The position numbers and the translations under genes are program-made. A stretch of 64,000 nt of DNA. Origin: Bedellia somnulentella. Lineage: Eukaryota > Arthropoda > Insecta > Lepidoptera > Bedelliidae. Below, piece by piece: positions 22,176 to 33,582 of the stretch. The notes under the pieces were generated by a model that saw only the letters and a list, made by a program, of their open reading frames with translations, was not told the DNA's origin and did not search any database. The first letter of the stretch is position 1. Every line of letters begins with the position of its first letter. The stretch is from positions 2,108,001 to 2,172,000 of the forward strand of contig OY755171.1 in the NCBI GenBank assembly GCA_963576735.1, in the 5' to 3' direction.

Positions 22176-22565
22176 TTCATCTGCTTACTGGTAAAATGTA
22201 GTAAATGCGTTTCTTACAAAAAAATAGTTAATAATACATTTATATGTAATTTTTGACGCTCTTTCTACTGGAAAAACGCAATAAATGATAGGACTGTTAA
22301 TTACAGGTCATTTCTCAATTACAGGTCAAATATGATAAGTGCACACCCATGCTAAAAATAATATTTTTTTTCAACAATATTTATAAGAAAATGGCCTCTA
22401 ATATGCTACCGCAAATAAGAACGTTAAATTTCCAATAATTTATTAAATACATTTCTGCAAAATCTTATTTAGATGTTAGTAAAAAAAATACTTAAACTTT
22501 GAAAACCCTATATCTCCGTTTAACAAAATGTGTATTTACTACATTTTACCAGTAAGCAGACGTAT
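22176..22565. mobile_element. MITE inside the hAT element, TIR TCTGCTTACTGGTAAAATGT
   Basis: The left end TCTGCTTACTGGTAAAATGT followed by AGTAAAT is inverted at 22529-22562. About 385 bp, AT-rich, no coding capacity. Flanked by AT-rich sequence, so the TSD is unclear. Confidence 0.7.
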
Positions 22566-22937
22566 ATATGTAGGACTGATTATTCATTTTTGTACCACTT
22601 CTTGCTTACAATTTTAGTAAACAATTTTCCAGCAATAATTAGATTTTGTTGGGCATGAAACCTCATGTGGGGATTGTTTTCCTGATCTATAAAATGACTA
22701 TCATTTTATACCTTTTGCCGTTGAAAGTCTCGGCCCGTGGGGCAACGAGGCACGGCTATTCTTTAAAGAACTGTCCGCTCGCCTTGTGGAAGTATGTGGT
22801 GATCCTAGAGCTGGCAGCTACCTCGGCCAACGCATTAGCTTAGCCATCCAAAGAGGAAATTCTGCTAGCATTTGGCAATAATTTAATTCTTAATTTTTAT
22901 ACAATCATTGTAAATATTTTGTAATTGTAAAAGTGGA

Positions 22938-22998
22938 ATCAAGGAAAGAAAAATTTCGGAGCCAGCAGGACTTGAACCTGCGACATTCCGGTCTACGC
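22938..22998 (-). repeat. tRNA-like 3' half with SINE-D tail
   Basis: Minus strand: GGTTCAAGTCCTGCTGGCTC (B box, acceptor strand) then CGAAATTTTTCTTTCCTT, the tail shared with the 7.4- and 12.8-kb elements, but with a different tRNA 3' half. A CATGAAACCTCATGTGGGGA end lies at 22655. Confidence 0.6.
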
Positions 22999-23519
22999 AA
23001 AGTATTTTAAGATAAATATTGAAATTTTCACAAGTCTGATTATTTTACAATAATGAACTCTATCGCAAAACGTTTCGGTGTAACATGTTTTGTGTATACT
23101 GACGTCACTGCCGTATTAAAAGACCCTGCTTGGAGTGTGAGAACTTTATGGGAATTCCCGTGCGTGAGAATCCCGTGGTCAGTGTTACTAGGTGATGTTT
23201 TCTGTCTTTAGATTGCTATATTAATTATTACTTTAATCTCAAATGCAAAAAATCGGGAGATATGGTCACTAAATCGGGATATCGGGAGGGAAAGGCCAAA
23301 ATCAGTAGATCTCCCGATAAATCGGGAACTTTTGCAACACTGGCCGATAGATTCGTCAAGTCATCGTGACGTGAACCTAACCGGATTGTCTGAGCAATTT
23401 AACTGTATCCTCTGGATATTTTCATTATGAATAGTTTTTAATATACGATTGCAAACATGATCGAAAAATTTAATAATCTATGTTTTGTACTTAGTTTATA
23501 GTAAAATCAATTTTATATT

Positions 23520-23769
23520 ACATACATACATATACTCACGGCTATTAATCCCTAGAAGGGGTAGCCAGAGCTAAGGAATAAGAAATTCCTTAGCCACTTT
23601 TGGATGTTGCGTGGGGAAAAGATGGTGAAATACTTAAAGGTTGTTGGTGATGGGTCTCCAACCTAATCGCCCAAAGATCCCTTAAAAGCCCCCATTAACG
23701 TTAGTCGCCTCTAACGTACACCCACCGGAAGAAATGGGGTAGTGCTATTCTAAGCCGACACGACGCAGC
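23520..23769 (-). repeat. Repeat A copy, full length
   Basis: CATACATATACTCACGGCTA tail, hairpin, and GCCGACACGACGCAGC at the start end. Confidence 0.88.
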
Positions 23770-23934
23770 ATTTTATACTATTTTTTTATTATGTATTTTA
23801 TTTTTTGTATATTAGTAGCTGAACAGGCAAACGTTGTTTTACGATATAAATTATTTCTGGGGAATTCCTAGTCGGTAAAATAAAAATAAATCTTATCACT
23901 TAGGAGTATAAAAAATTATTACCTATTCTCAGAC

Positions 23935-24095
23935 CTATACGAAGAATAAAAGAGCATGTATGAAAAGATTGATGGATGTGAATGAAGCTAGAGAGGTTTG
24001 CCAGGATCGTACAAAGTGGCGATCGATAGTCTCTGCCTACCCCAATGGGAACTAACGGCGTGAGAATATGTATGTATGTATGTATGTCTCAGACC
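23935..24095 (+). repeat. LINE-C 3' end
   Basis: Codes for a C-terminal remnant (RMYEKIDGCE-type codons) then CTCTGCCTACCCCAATGGGA, ACTAACGGCGTGAGAATATG and a (TATG)n tail. The best preserved example of the LINE 3' hairpin. Confidence 0.85.
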
Positions 24096-24109
24096 TATCG
24101 AATATGTAT

Positions 24110-24565
24110 GCAATATTTCATTTGAATTGGTTCAGAAGTTTCAAAGGAGTTTGGTCACAACCACTATGACACGTGAAATTTATACATTAGATTCACATGA
24201 AATTTCCGGGGCCCAATTCTACAATTTTAAGAAACGTCACCGTTTTGATACAGTCTGTAGGTCAAATAAGTACAATACTGTATCTCTATTTTTAGTCGTT
24301 ACAACGTAATCGGTTCTATTATCTTAGCTGCCGGAGCATGGTTTTGTCAATTTTGACATTCCAAATCAGTCATTTATTCATTCTTTAATGAGTCAAATAA
24401 GTGTTGTCATTTCAGTAATCTTAAAAATCTACCGCAATAACTGTACCTAATTCTGTACCATCGTCCAAGACTAAAGAAATATCATTTAAATTTTATGTAC
24501 AGTTTATGAGTACTTTCTGCTAGAAGATTCGACCGAAATATTTTATTATAGGTTAATTCTTTACA
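24110..24565. other. Unassigned; GGCCCAATTCTACA block shared with 30.4 kb
   Basis: No gene. GGGGCCCAATTCTACAA near 24210 is repeated inverted near 30400-30418 (TGTAGAATTGGGCCCC), hinting at an old element with that end. Confidence 0.35.
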
Positions 24566-24765
24566 TGGGTGTCGTAAGAGGCGACTAAGGATATGGGGCT
24601 TTTTAAAGTGACTTTTAGGCGATGCGGTTGAAGACCCATCACCAACGATACTTTATTTCTACCATCATCTCCCATATCAACTTCCAAATGTGGCTGAGGA
24701 GTTTTTAGCTCTAAAGCTGTGGCTACCCCTTTTTAGGGATTTATGGCCGTGAGTATATGTATAGC
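24566..24765 (+). repeat. Repeat A subfamily 2, 5'-truncated
   Basis: Begins at GGGTGTCGTAAGAGGCGACT and ends at TTTAGGGATTTATGGCCGTG, AGTATATGTAT. Confidence 0.8.
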
Positions 24766-24784
24766 AAAATTAAAAACCTGTAAC

Positions 24785-24940
24785 AATGTACCTACAAATA
24801 CATTGTCACATGACAGGACAAAGTATAACTCAGCTATAATAGTTTCCTCACGATATTTTCCCTCACGATTAACGTCCTCAATAAATAAAAAAGACATTGG
24901 TCAAGGCCCAACGAGAATTTAAACTCAGACCGATGAAGTG
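24785..24940 (-). repeat. SINE-B 5' half, degenerate
   Basis: Contains ACTCAGC, TTTCCTCACGATATTTTCCC and GGCCCAACGAGAATTTAAAC (decayed B-box region). Confidence 0.6.
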
Positions 24941-25021
24941 AAGTCTCAAAAAAAAGAGCTGAGTTTTGATTTCATCGTTAAAAAAATTTAAAATTGTATG
25001 GGTAAATGGTTAAATTTATGC

Positions 25022-25105
25022 GGGTACCTACTCCATGGCGATCGATAGTCTCTGCCTACCCCAATGGGAACTAATGGCGTGAGTATATGTATTTATGTAT
25101 GTATG
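25022..25105 (+). repeat. LINE-C 3' terminus
   Basis: GGCGATCGATAGTCTCTGCC, then the ACCCCAATGGGAACTAATGGCGTGAG hairpin end and a TATG tail. Confidence 0.8.
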
Positions 25106-25134
25106 TACCTACTCCGTAACTATCATTTATTTTA

Positions 25135-25365
25135 ATGGAATGTCTTCTAGGCATGACATTATTACAGAAGCCGCCTGCCTTTTTGAGAAAACTCTCTATT
25201 TGGTCCGATTGTGTCCTCCGTAGTCGTCCTCTACTAACACCACTTTCCAGTGCCTTCCACATTGGGTTTTCACACATCCAATTTACCTTTTCATCCTTAT
25301 CATGCCCAAACCGTCTTAACAATATTATTGCCTTAGTATTAGTATATGGAAAAATACTAGTTTTC
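25135..25365 (-). pseudogene. LINE-C ORF fragment
   Basis: The minus strand reads RRFGHDKDEKVNWMCENPMW and SRGRLRRTQSDQIESFLKKA, clearly the WFGHIERMDENK...GRPRKTFLHQIE region of LINE-C with changes. Inverted relative to the LINE-C end immediately before it. Confidence 0.7.
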
Positions 25366-25639
25366 ATTGAAACAAACCTATCCCAAATTTTTTATTGATG
25401 TACAAGCGCGAATTTAAAGGCTGTTTTCAATGTTAGTAAAAAAATTGTTTTTTCTTTTCCTCAAAGTCTCTATAGGTACCCTGCGTTTTGAAAATGACAC
25501 CTCTCTTTTGCTCTGTTTTATATTCTACAGATAAGTTAGTAGTGAATTGTTATAATTGTGCCAGTGACAAATTGGTCAAATAAACAAAATAAATACATTT
25601 AAATTTTTCACACAACTTGTCAGACGTCCGGAGTGTAAA

Positions 25640-25770
25640 GAATAAAAAAAACATGTATAAAAGATTCATTAAACTAGAAGAAGCTAGATAAGTTAGCCAG
25701 GGTCGTACAAATCCAACAAAATTAATAGTTTCTGCCTAATCCGATAGGAACTAATCTCGTGAGTTTACGC
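25640..25770 (+). repeat. LINE-C 3' end, degenerate
   Basis: AGAATAAAAAAAACATGTAT, GAAGCTAGATAAGTTAGCCA, CTGCCTAATCCGATAGGAAC and GTGAGTTTACG remnants. Confidence 0.65.
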
Positions 25771-27531
25771 AAGTAGGTTTGTATCATTTTCTTTTATTTT
25801 TTTTTTGTTTTGGTAGAGAAAATCTTGAAATTATTTTTTAGTTTTCTTTAATTAATAATGAAATAAATATTTGTTAGATAAAATGTGGCACGTTTAAGAG
25901 TTTTTTGTGTTTTGTTTCAAAACCTTTTTTTCTGAAATACGTGTATTAGACTTTTTTAAGTTTGCCTTATGTTTGTTTATAATAAGTCGTGATTATATAT
26001 AAGATAAGATTTTTGCGGTCTGTTCAAAGTAAAGTCAAACTTTTTCTTACAAACTCATTACGCAAATTCTTGGCCAAACACGAACTCGCTTTAAAAAAAA
26101 AAACTTTTTCCAACTGTCATAATTTGACATGAAACCGTCAAAATTCTGTCACATGTCACTAAACGTCACAATGCAAACTTAATAGAACTTTTTAATGGGT
26201 ATTCACAATCTTTTTAAGATGTATCTTAGGTGTATGTCTCTGGTATGGTGATCCAAATTTGACGTTTTAGCCCAGTTTCTTGCTCATTCGGTCATTGAGT
26301 TGAATGATTTTAAATCCAGTATTGCCATTTTTATTCTAATATTGATATTGCAAATACCTACCACTTTATTTATTATGTACCCTATGCTCTTAATCTAGAA
26401 TCATCCCCGATTTTGTAACTAGATCTCAATTATTTCTTCAAAATTTAATTGTAAATGATTTAAAATATGTTTCCAATGTTTACCAAGTATGAATTGTCAG
26501 GTTATTAAATAAATTACATTTAAATTGAGCCAAAAAGGCTGCTTGTAAATATACCCAAAGCTAAAAAGAAAAAAAATAGAAGAAAGATAATTTTTGGAAA
26601 ATAACAATAAGCATGACATAATTAGTTGGGATTCGCGATAATGGGATTTCATTATTATTTTTTCTTAATTTTATGTTCTTCCCAAAATATAAATAACTCT
26701 TAACTTAGTTTTTACTTAACCATTGATTAAATACCTTCAAGATCTAATTGTTTAATAATTTCATTCTTTAAACATAATTTTTTTTCGCATAAATGATAAA
26801 AATCCTTACAACTAAAATTCACATGCGAGACTAAATCACGCTGTTTGTGGCGAAATTGCTGAAAAAATATTCGGCAGATACCGCCAATAACAAAAAAAAT
26901 AAAAAAAACAATAAACAAACAAAAAAATTATAATTAGTCAATTTTCATTTTCATTATTACATATTTTGAAAACTAATGAATAAATTTCTTATACCGAATA
27001 ATAATTAATTTAACGGACTGGTTAATATCAAACATTATTTGTTTGCGGTACTATTCGTACGATACGAACTTAACGATGAATATGCTATCAGTGATTTTGG
27101 TACCAATTATTCGTGACGATGAAGCTTAATTAAAGTTTTTAAACTGGAACATTCATATGGTGTCTCTATTTTATAAGAATTCCTTGCGGAAGATATCAAC
27201 CAACTGAAAATTACCCAAGAATATACATTTATATTTCAAATCATGTAGGAGAAGCTAACAAATAATAAAGCGTATATTTATCATTCCAAAACTTGTATTA
27301 AAAGTTCTTTGCTCGTCTTAGTGATTATACTTTAGTTACAAATATATAATAAATAATATGTTCTTGATACTTGTTTCTTTATTAATTTACTAGTGGACCA
27401 TTTCGGATTTGCACGAGTATTGTTATACTTTGAATATACGCCTGTGTTTCTTAGGGCCAATATTTACTGGCATGAAAACTGTGATAATTTAATTAGGAAT
27501 AACTTTTTTAGAGGGCTAACGGCAACGTTAA
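25771..27531. other. AT-rich stretch, no gene seen
   Basis: Long homopolymer-rich DNA. A 63-codon minus-strand frame (26727-26918) has no motif. Nothing else recognised. Confidence 0.35.
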
Positions 27532-27650
27532 TCTATACTTATAATAAATCTGTAGAGAGGTCAATTCTGTACATGAAATATATTTTCAAAATAACCATCA
27601 GGTGGTGATTAGGGATCGATACTGATGCCAAAAATGCAATCAGTAAAATT

Positions 27651-27712
<62 letters not shown>

Positions 27713-28475
27713 GGTTTGTATGTTCCTTATGGAAACAAAAAGTACTCGACGGATTTTAACGAAACTTGGTACAATTATTCTTCATACACCTGCGCAGGTT
27801 TTTGTATACTTTCCAGCAGAGTAGTAAAGGGGAATTTTGGGAAAACGGGAGAAGTTACTCCATTTTTTAAGCTTCCGTCGCGTGTGCAGCCTCAATGGTT
27901 AAACTTACATAGAAATCATGTATGACGGAAATATTCTTCATAAAATTATCTAAAAGAAAATCCTGAACAGTTTATGTCTATCTTTTACGGTTGACTCACA
28001 ATAACACGTGTAATTCCTGATAGCTTAGCAGTTCGGATCATTCTGATTATATTTGTTTACTCTTACGTTTGTAAACGTCTCACTCATCCCAAATTTAAAA
28101 AAGGTAACATTATTACCTATTCAATAAAAAAAGAATCATAGAAATCGGTAGACAAACACCGAAATTATACATAAAATAATCCATCGCGCCCGTGATCAAA
28201 ACCAAATCTTTACTAATTTACATATAACATACTAGATGGCGCCAGTAGTTGCATCCTACATCACGTAATGATTTATTTTTTAGATTGTTATAAATACTTC
28301 ATAGCGTTTTATTTCAAAATTTGCTATTAAACGGCATCAAAGCGCATTTAAAATCACCAAACTACACTGTTTAGGGAGTGCTATAAATTTAATAAATTGA
28401 GCAGTGACTGAAGAAAGAAACCTCAGATATTTAAAAAAACAACGCTACCCGTGCGAAGCTGGGACGATCCACTAG
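27532..28475 (+). mobile_element. Non-autonomous Helitron, 944 bp
   Basis: Starts TCTATACTTATAATAAATCT after an A and ends GGGACGATCCACTAG before a T, the TC...CTAG ends and A/T insertion site of Helitrons. A (CTGT)n microsatellite lies at about 27652-27712. No Rep/helicase frame. A second copy runs inverted at 58,744-59,728 and a decayed one at 35,132-35,868, so the ends are fixed by comparison. Confidence 0.82.
27652..27712. repeat. (CTGT)n microsatellite in Helitron
   Basis: About 15 uninterrupted units. The corresponding inverted run in the 58.7-kb copy (about 59,567-59,606) is shorter and interrupted. Confidence 0.95.
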
Positions 28476-28726
28476 TTAATAACTATAAAACGAAAAGCTT
28501 AACTGTTTTCGCTTAGACTTTATATAGTCGTTACCTAGCATAATTTACAATGCATACGTTTAGTACATAGGCAACCTATATTTTTTTCGGTTTTCGTAGT
28601 GTGGCCGCACATGATCCTGACTTTTATTTTACCTTGAGCCTATTAATATATACATATATATACAAAGTATATATACACTGTAGTATGTATATAGTGTGTG
28701 TATATATACTGTGTAGTGTATATTTG

Positions 28727-28980
28727 CTGTGTAGTGTAGGCTTAGAATAGCACTTCCCCATTTCTTCCGATGGGTGTACGTAAGAGGCGACTAACTGTAT
28801 TGGGGCTTTTAAGAGATTTTTGGGCGATGTATTCGGAAACCCATCACCAACAACCTTTATCTCACCATCTTTTCCCCACTCAACTTTCCAAAAGTGGCTT
28901 AGGAATTTCCAATTCCTTAGCTCTGGCTACCCCTTCTAGGGATTTATAGCCGTGAGTATATGTATGTATGTATGTATATA
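28727..28980 (+). repeat. Repeat A copy, full length
   Basis: GCTGTGTAGTGTAGGCTTAG to GGGATTTATAGCCGTGAGTA and (TATG)n. Preceded by a (TATA)-rich tract. Confidence 0.88.
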
Positions 28981-29467
28981 TATCCGACTGTACACTAATC
29001 AGCCAATCATCTCAAAATCTCTTGTCTATGATATCAAATTTCCAAAAGGAGAGATATTTGTTTGTATGTATAGGTTCCTAATTCCCCAATAGCTCAACCG
29101 ATATAAAAAATATTTTTTTAAATTAAACGTTGGAATTATTCAAAAGTAACGTAGGCTATATATCATCACACGAAATATCATAGGGGTGTTGGTGATGAAA
29201 CTGACATGCATACATATAAACTGGTTTCCCATAATACAGACCTAGCCTAGTTTGGGAACCTCTGCTTATGTCTGTACTGAGTCACTTTTGGAAGTTGAGT
29301 GGTGAAAAGATGGCATTAATAAATAATTGTTGGTGCCAGGCTCTCTAACCATATCGACCAAAAATCACTAGAAAGCCCACGTGAAATCACTAAGGGTAAC
29401 CCATACACTCCTATTATTATGACCACCCACCGGTAGGAATGGGGTAGTGTTATTCTGCTGTTTTGCT
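28981..29467. other. Mostly unassigned
   Basis: A worn repeat A fragment on the minus strand (29272-29450: CACTTTTGGAAGTTGAGTGG, ACCGGTAGGAATGGGGTAGT) is the only recognisable part. Confidence 0.5.
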
Positions 29468-29735
29468 ATAAAAACATAAACATAACATAAACGTTCACGC
29501 CGTTTATCCCCGAAGGGGTTGGCAGGGGTACCAATACTTCCGAACTCACATGGCAAGCGCCATCTAGTTTCCAGAGAAGGTACCCACGTTTTGCTTAGAC
29601 AGTGTACTCACGTGATAGGGGGCAGGCCTATCGCCGTTTTGTACGAATAAGCTATCACATGACTAAGTACAACTCAGCCATGTGGGTTTCCTCACGATGT
29701 TTTCCCTCACCGTTAACAACCATGATAATTTAAAA
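29468..29735 (-). repeat. SINE-B, 5'-truncated, subtype 2
   Basis: Tail AACATAACATAAACG, hairpin end, then the subtype 2 block (CTCACATGGCAAGCGCCATC then TAGTTTCCAGAGAAGGTACC) instead of the CACGTGACTTTGTCACCTGG block of subtype 1. Stops at AACAACCATGATAA. Confidence 0.85.
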
Positions 29736-31330
29736 ACATATTTATCTTATATCTACTTTGACTGGGACCTCATAATGAGTTAACGTTTTCTTGAATAAGT
29801 GTAACTGCATTTATCATATCGATTTTCATTGAGCCACATTGAAACGAAATCTACTTCGATACATTTGAAATATTTTCGAACTTTGAATAAGATATTTTTA
29901 TCAGAAAAAATATTGTCATAAAAAACGCATATTTTATTGATATCTTTAAATTTTCAGTAAAATGTAAATAAAATCCAATAAAATATGTGTAAATACATTC
30001 AAATAAATATTCATAATCATTTTCCACAATATATTTTTTTTTTCGAATGTATGAAACAATACACAAAAAGCTACAGTTGTTTTTTAGGAGAAAAACTGTA
30101 GCAGTATGGTGGATTGTAGCTTCAGACAGCTGTCAAAAGAACTCTTAAAAACGCTTAGAATACCGAATTGGTGAATCATTCGTTCAATCATCATAACGCT
30201 GAAAAAAATCGTTAATTTGCAGAATACCAAATACGTCAATGTGTCAAAAAGTGACGTAAAATGGCCTTGTAGAATAGCAAATAAGATCTTAGCTGTCTCA
30301 CTATTGTGACAGTGACACAAATGACATTTGTCAATTTTGCTTCGAGAATGCCAAAACCACAGTTTTGATACACCTAAGACCGACATACAGAAAAGATGGT
30401 CGTGTAGAATTGGGCCCCAGGATACTTGCTCAAACTGTGATTATTCTTGACATCTTAGGAGCAAAGCGCTTGTTGCAAATCAGTGCAGCGCTGCTTTTGT
30501 GATTTTGACTAGATAGACGAAAAAAAATAATTTGAAATTTAGTATTTAATAGTAATGAAGTATTTTATATATAGATAGATAGATAGATAACTCGTTTATT
30601 AATGTTAACATAACACCACATACAATATGAAAAACAATACATAAAGTGAAAAAAAAACAATATTTTTAAACTTAAAATTATAAAAACTTAAAAAATAGAG
30701 TATTCGGTATGCAAAGTTTTTTTTTTGTTATTTATTAAATATTTTTATTCGATAGCAAACACGAAAATAAAAAAACTGATTTGAATATTTTTCATTTAAA
30801 ATGAGTAATTGCAAATTTATGATTTTTTAAAGATTGTTAAACTTTTGTACTTAATGACGTCATCGATTGAAAATATCACGTAGCGACATGCAAATAAAGC
30901 GAAATGTTTAATAAAAATGTTGCTAATTGCAAAATATTTCACGAATTTGTGATCCCAATTGAAATTATTACGATATTATACTAAACAAACCTATGATTTT
31001 CGATGTTTTATTAATAAACTGCAAGAACGAATGTCTTTGACATAACGCTGAAGGTCAAATACTGTTACAGTTTTTTGCTAAAATAACGGTCATCTTAGGT
31101 CTGTTTGATTTAATTTCAAGAAAATATGTTTTAAAAACATTATATCTCGAAATGGTTTCGTAATCAGCACCACTTTTGTAAAACTTTGCATACCGAATTA
31201 TGTGATATTTGTATGTTTTTGCAGTTTTTTACACAGTTTTTTTCATTTTTTGGTCTTAACGATTGTGTGCTCATGATCATGATAGACAGGCCTATAATTA
31301 TATTTTGTAAGAACAAACAATCTCAACCAT
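29736..31330. other. AT-rich stretch, one repeat E end
   Basis: Repeat E end with (GATA)n at 30568-30690 on the minus strand (compare 9.7 kb). GGGCCCCA end block near 30410. The open frames at 29851-30066, 30084-30386 and 31186-31371 carry no motif. No gene supported. Confidence 0.4.
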
Positions 31331-31332
31331 AT

Positions 31333-31575
31333 ATACATATACTTACGGCTATAAATACCTTGAAGAGGTAGCCAGAGCTTGGGAATTAGAAATTCCTTAG
31401 CCAATTTTGGAAGTTGCGTGAGGAAAAGATGGTGAAATACTTAAAGGTTGTTGGTGATGGGTATCCAACCGAATCGCCCATAAATCCCTTAAAAGCCCCA
31501 ATACCGTTAGTCGCCTCTTACGTGCACCCACCCGGTAGAAATGGGGTAGTGTTATTCTAAGCCGACACTACAAAA
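31333..31575 (-). repeat. Repeat A copy
   Basis: CATATACTTACGGCTATAAA tail end, GGTAGCCAGAGC, and GCCGACACTACA at the start end. Confidence 0.85.
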
Positions 31576-32465
31576 CTCAGCCATGTAGGTTTTTTATTGT
31601 TATAGAATAAATTAACTACGCATATGAGTTTAGTTAGAGGATACACAGAATTTGAACTCTTGTCTCTGTCTCACGTAGTTTCCTCACTGATATTATTCGT
31701 ATGCCAAAATATACAAAATGAATTTAAAAAAATCAAATCGAAAGTGACATTATCGATCAGTCACTTCAAAAACCATACAACCAACACACATATAAAATAA
31801 GGCAAAATAGATGGGATTGCTAAATTAGACATTCTAATAAATCAAAACAGCCTGTGCGTAATAAAAATTGCAAAAGCTCGTTTGATTAGAAAATCGAAAA
31901 ACCACCATAGTATAGTTGTATGTTTTGTTTTAGATTATTTGTAGATGTATATAAAATATTTTTCCCTGATGCAGTGAAAATTTACCATTTACGGAAAAGA
32001 AATTGATTCAAATAGATAATACGTTCGAAAAAATAATGAAGTTTACTGCCTACAGAAGTGTATCTACACCAGCACACCAACGTACACGCCTCGTGATTCA
32101 CGTTTCATTATTGTTCCATGAGATTTATTATGTTCACTTTTAATTTATCGACTGACTCATGCTGCAGATAGCCGGATTCCTCAAATTGAGATACGAAAAA
32201 TGGTATTTTCGTTGTTTCGAATAAGACTATTTTGATCCGTGCTGTTATTTTCGCATGATCAGAATTAGATTGTGATGCTGCGTAGAATATACTCCATGCG
32301 TGGTCTAATTTACATTGTTATGGAAACATTGATACGTCAGCACACTTTATATTGTAACAATTCAGCTGCGCAGGTACGACTTTTGCAGGTTTTTGTGCTT
32401 TGATTGAGAAATTAAGAGATAGCTCTGAATGGATGGGCTGAATGTGGCGCTCCGGTTAACACTAA
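31576..32465. other. Unassigned with a SINE-B remnant
   Basis: 31580-31680 keeps CTCAGCCATGTAGGTT and TAAATTAACTACGCATATGA of SINE-B (minus, degenerate). The remainder shows nothing recognisable. Confidence 0.4.
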
Positions 32466-32469
32466 AGAA

Positions 32470-32688
32470 ATAAAGATTTGCTGTGTAGCGTCGGCTAAGA
32501 AGGAGTAGCCAGAGCCAAGGAATTATAAATTCCCCAGCCACCTTTGGAAGTTGCGAGGGGAAAAGGTGGTGAAATAAAGGTAGTTGGTGATGGATCCACA
32601 TCGCTCAAAAATCCCTTAAAATCCCCAATACCGCTAGTCGCCTCTGACGTACACCCAGTGCTATTCTAAGCCGACACTACACAGCAAT
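32470..32688 (-). repeat. Repeat A copy with tail lost
   Basis: AAGGAGTAGCCAGAGCCAAG through GCCGACACTACACAGC. A short duplicated start (GCTGTGTAGCGTCGGCTAAG) lies immediately to the left in opposite orientation. Confidence 0.75.
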
Positions 32689-32911
32689 AAATATTTAATG
32701 AGATGTAATCTGAATATTTCGTTAATTGAGCAAATCAATCAGAAACGTAGAAGCGAACAGATTCATCATGTCACCTTCTGTCGAAGGCTTTTGTAACTTC
32801 CATTGACGTAGATTATGATTCAATCATTTGAAAGTAAGGCCATTTAAATCCGCTTCGAAAAAAAATACAATTTGGTAACTGTACATGTATCCCCATATTT
32901 CATCAGGTTTC

Positions 32912-33250
32912 ATACATACATACATAAACTCACGGCTGTAAATCCCAAAAAGGGGTAGCCAGAGCTTCAGAACTCCTCAGGATATCAGGATTCATGTACC
33001 GTACAATAAAAACTAGTTCTTAGACTAGACTTTATAATGATGTCCCTCAATTTATATTAAAATCTAGTATTGAAATGCATTTAGAGTTTCAAATTAATCA
33101 GAGGGTGCGCTAAAAAGGAAGGCATTTGAGGTGCAAAGATATAAGGATATGAAAAAAATATATAAAAGAAGCGCGATAGTTTTGCCGGGATCGTATAAAT
33201 AAGGCGAACTGTGCCTACCCAAGGGCCACTTATAGTATTATTAAATTATG
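32912..33250. repeat. Repeat A 3' fragment (-) and degenerate LINE-C end (+)
   Basis: 32912-32980: CATACATACATAAACTCACG, GGGTAGCCAGAGCTTCAG. 33125-33245: AGAAGCGCGATAGTTTTGCC, CTGTGCCTACCCAAGGGCCA, then a TATG tail. Confidence 0.6.
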
Positions 33251-33582
33251 TATGTATGTAAAAACTAATTGTAAACTAAACTTGCTGGGTCAGTTAGAAG
33301 AGCACAGTCTACAAAACAAAATGCCTTGGGGTTCATTTTAAAAGACAAAACGGAGAAACAAATGGTCAGGGTTATTTACCATTAACTATTTTTCTAAGCA
33401 ATTAGGTTGAAATCATGTTGGGATGGTAACTATTTTATCCCTTTTCTACTTAAGGGTTAACCGCGAGGGAGACTATCACAAGGAACCCAAAATGGCTAAC
33501 TTAGCATTTAGCTACTATGACGTGTGGCTTTGGAAATGTATCTAAATATTAATACGTAATAAAATCCGTGAAACAAACTATT

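Larger units (their letters stand above)
21632..23342. mobile_element. Non-autonomous hAT element, 1,711 bp, 8-bp TSD
   Basis: The ends CAGTGTTGCAAAAG and CTTTTGCAACACTG are inverted copies, flanked by the direct repeat GCCGATAG at 21624-21631 and 23343-23350. An 8-bp TSD with CAGTG termini fits the hAT superfamily. Sub-terminal CGGGAGA/TCTCCCG motifs recur at both ends. No transposase frame remains. The element has itself received a SINE-B, a MITE and a tRNA-like fragment. Confidence 0.88.

Noticed and set aside
27652..27712. Telomeric or satellite array
   Set aside because: It is a simple (CTGT)n run inside a Helitron.
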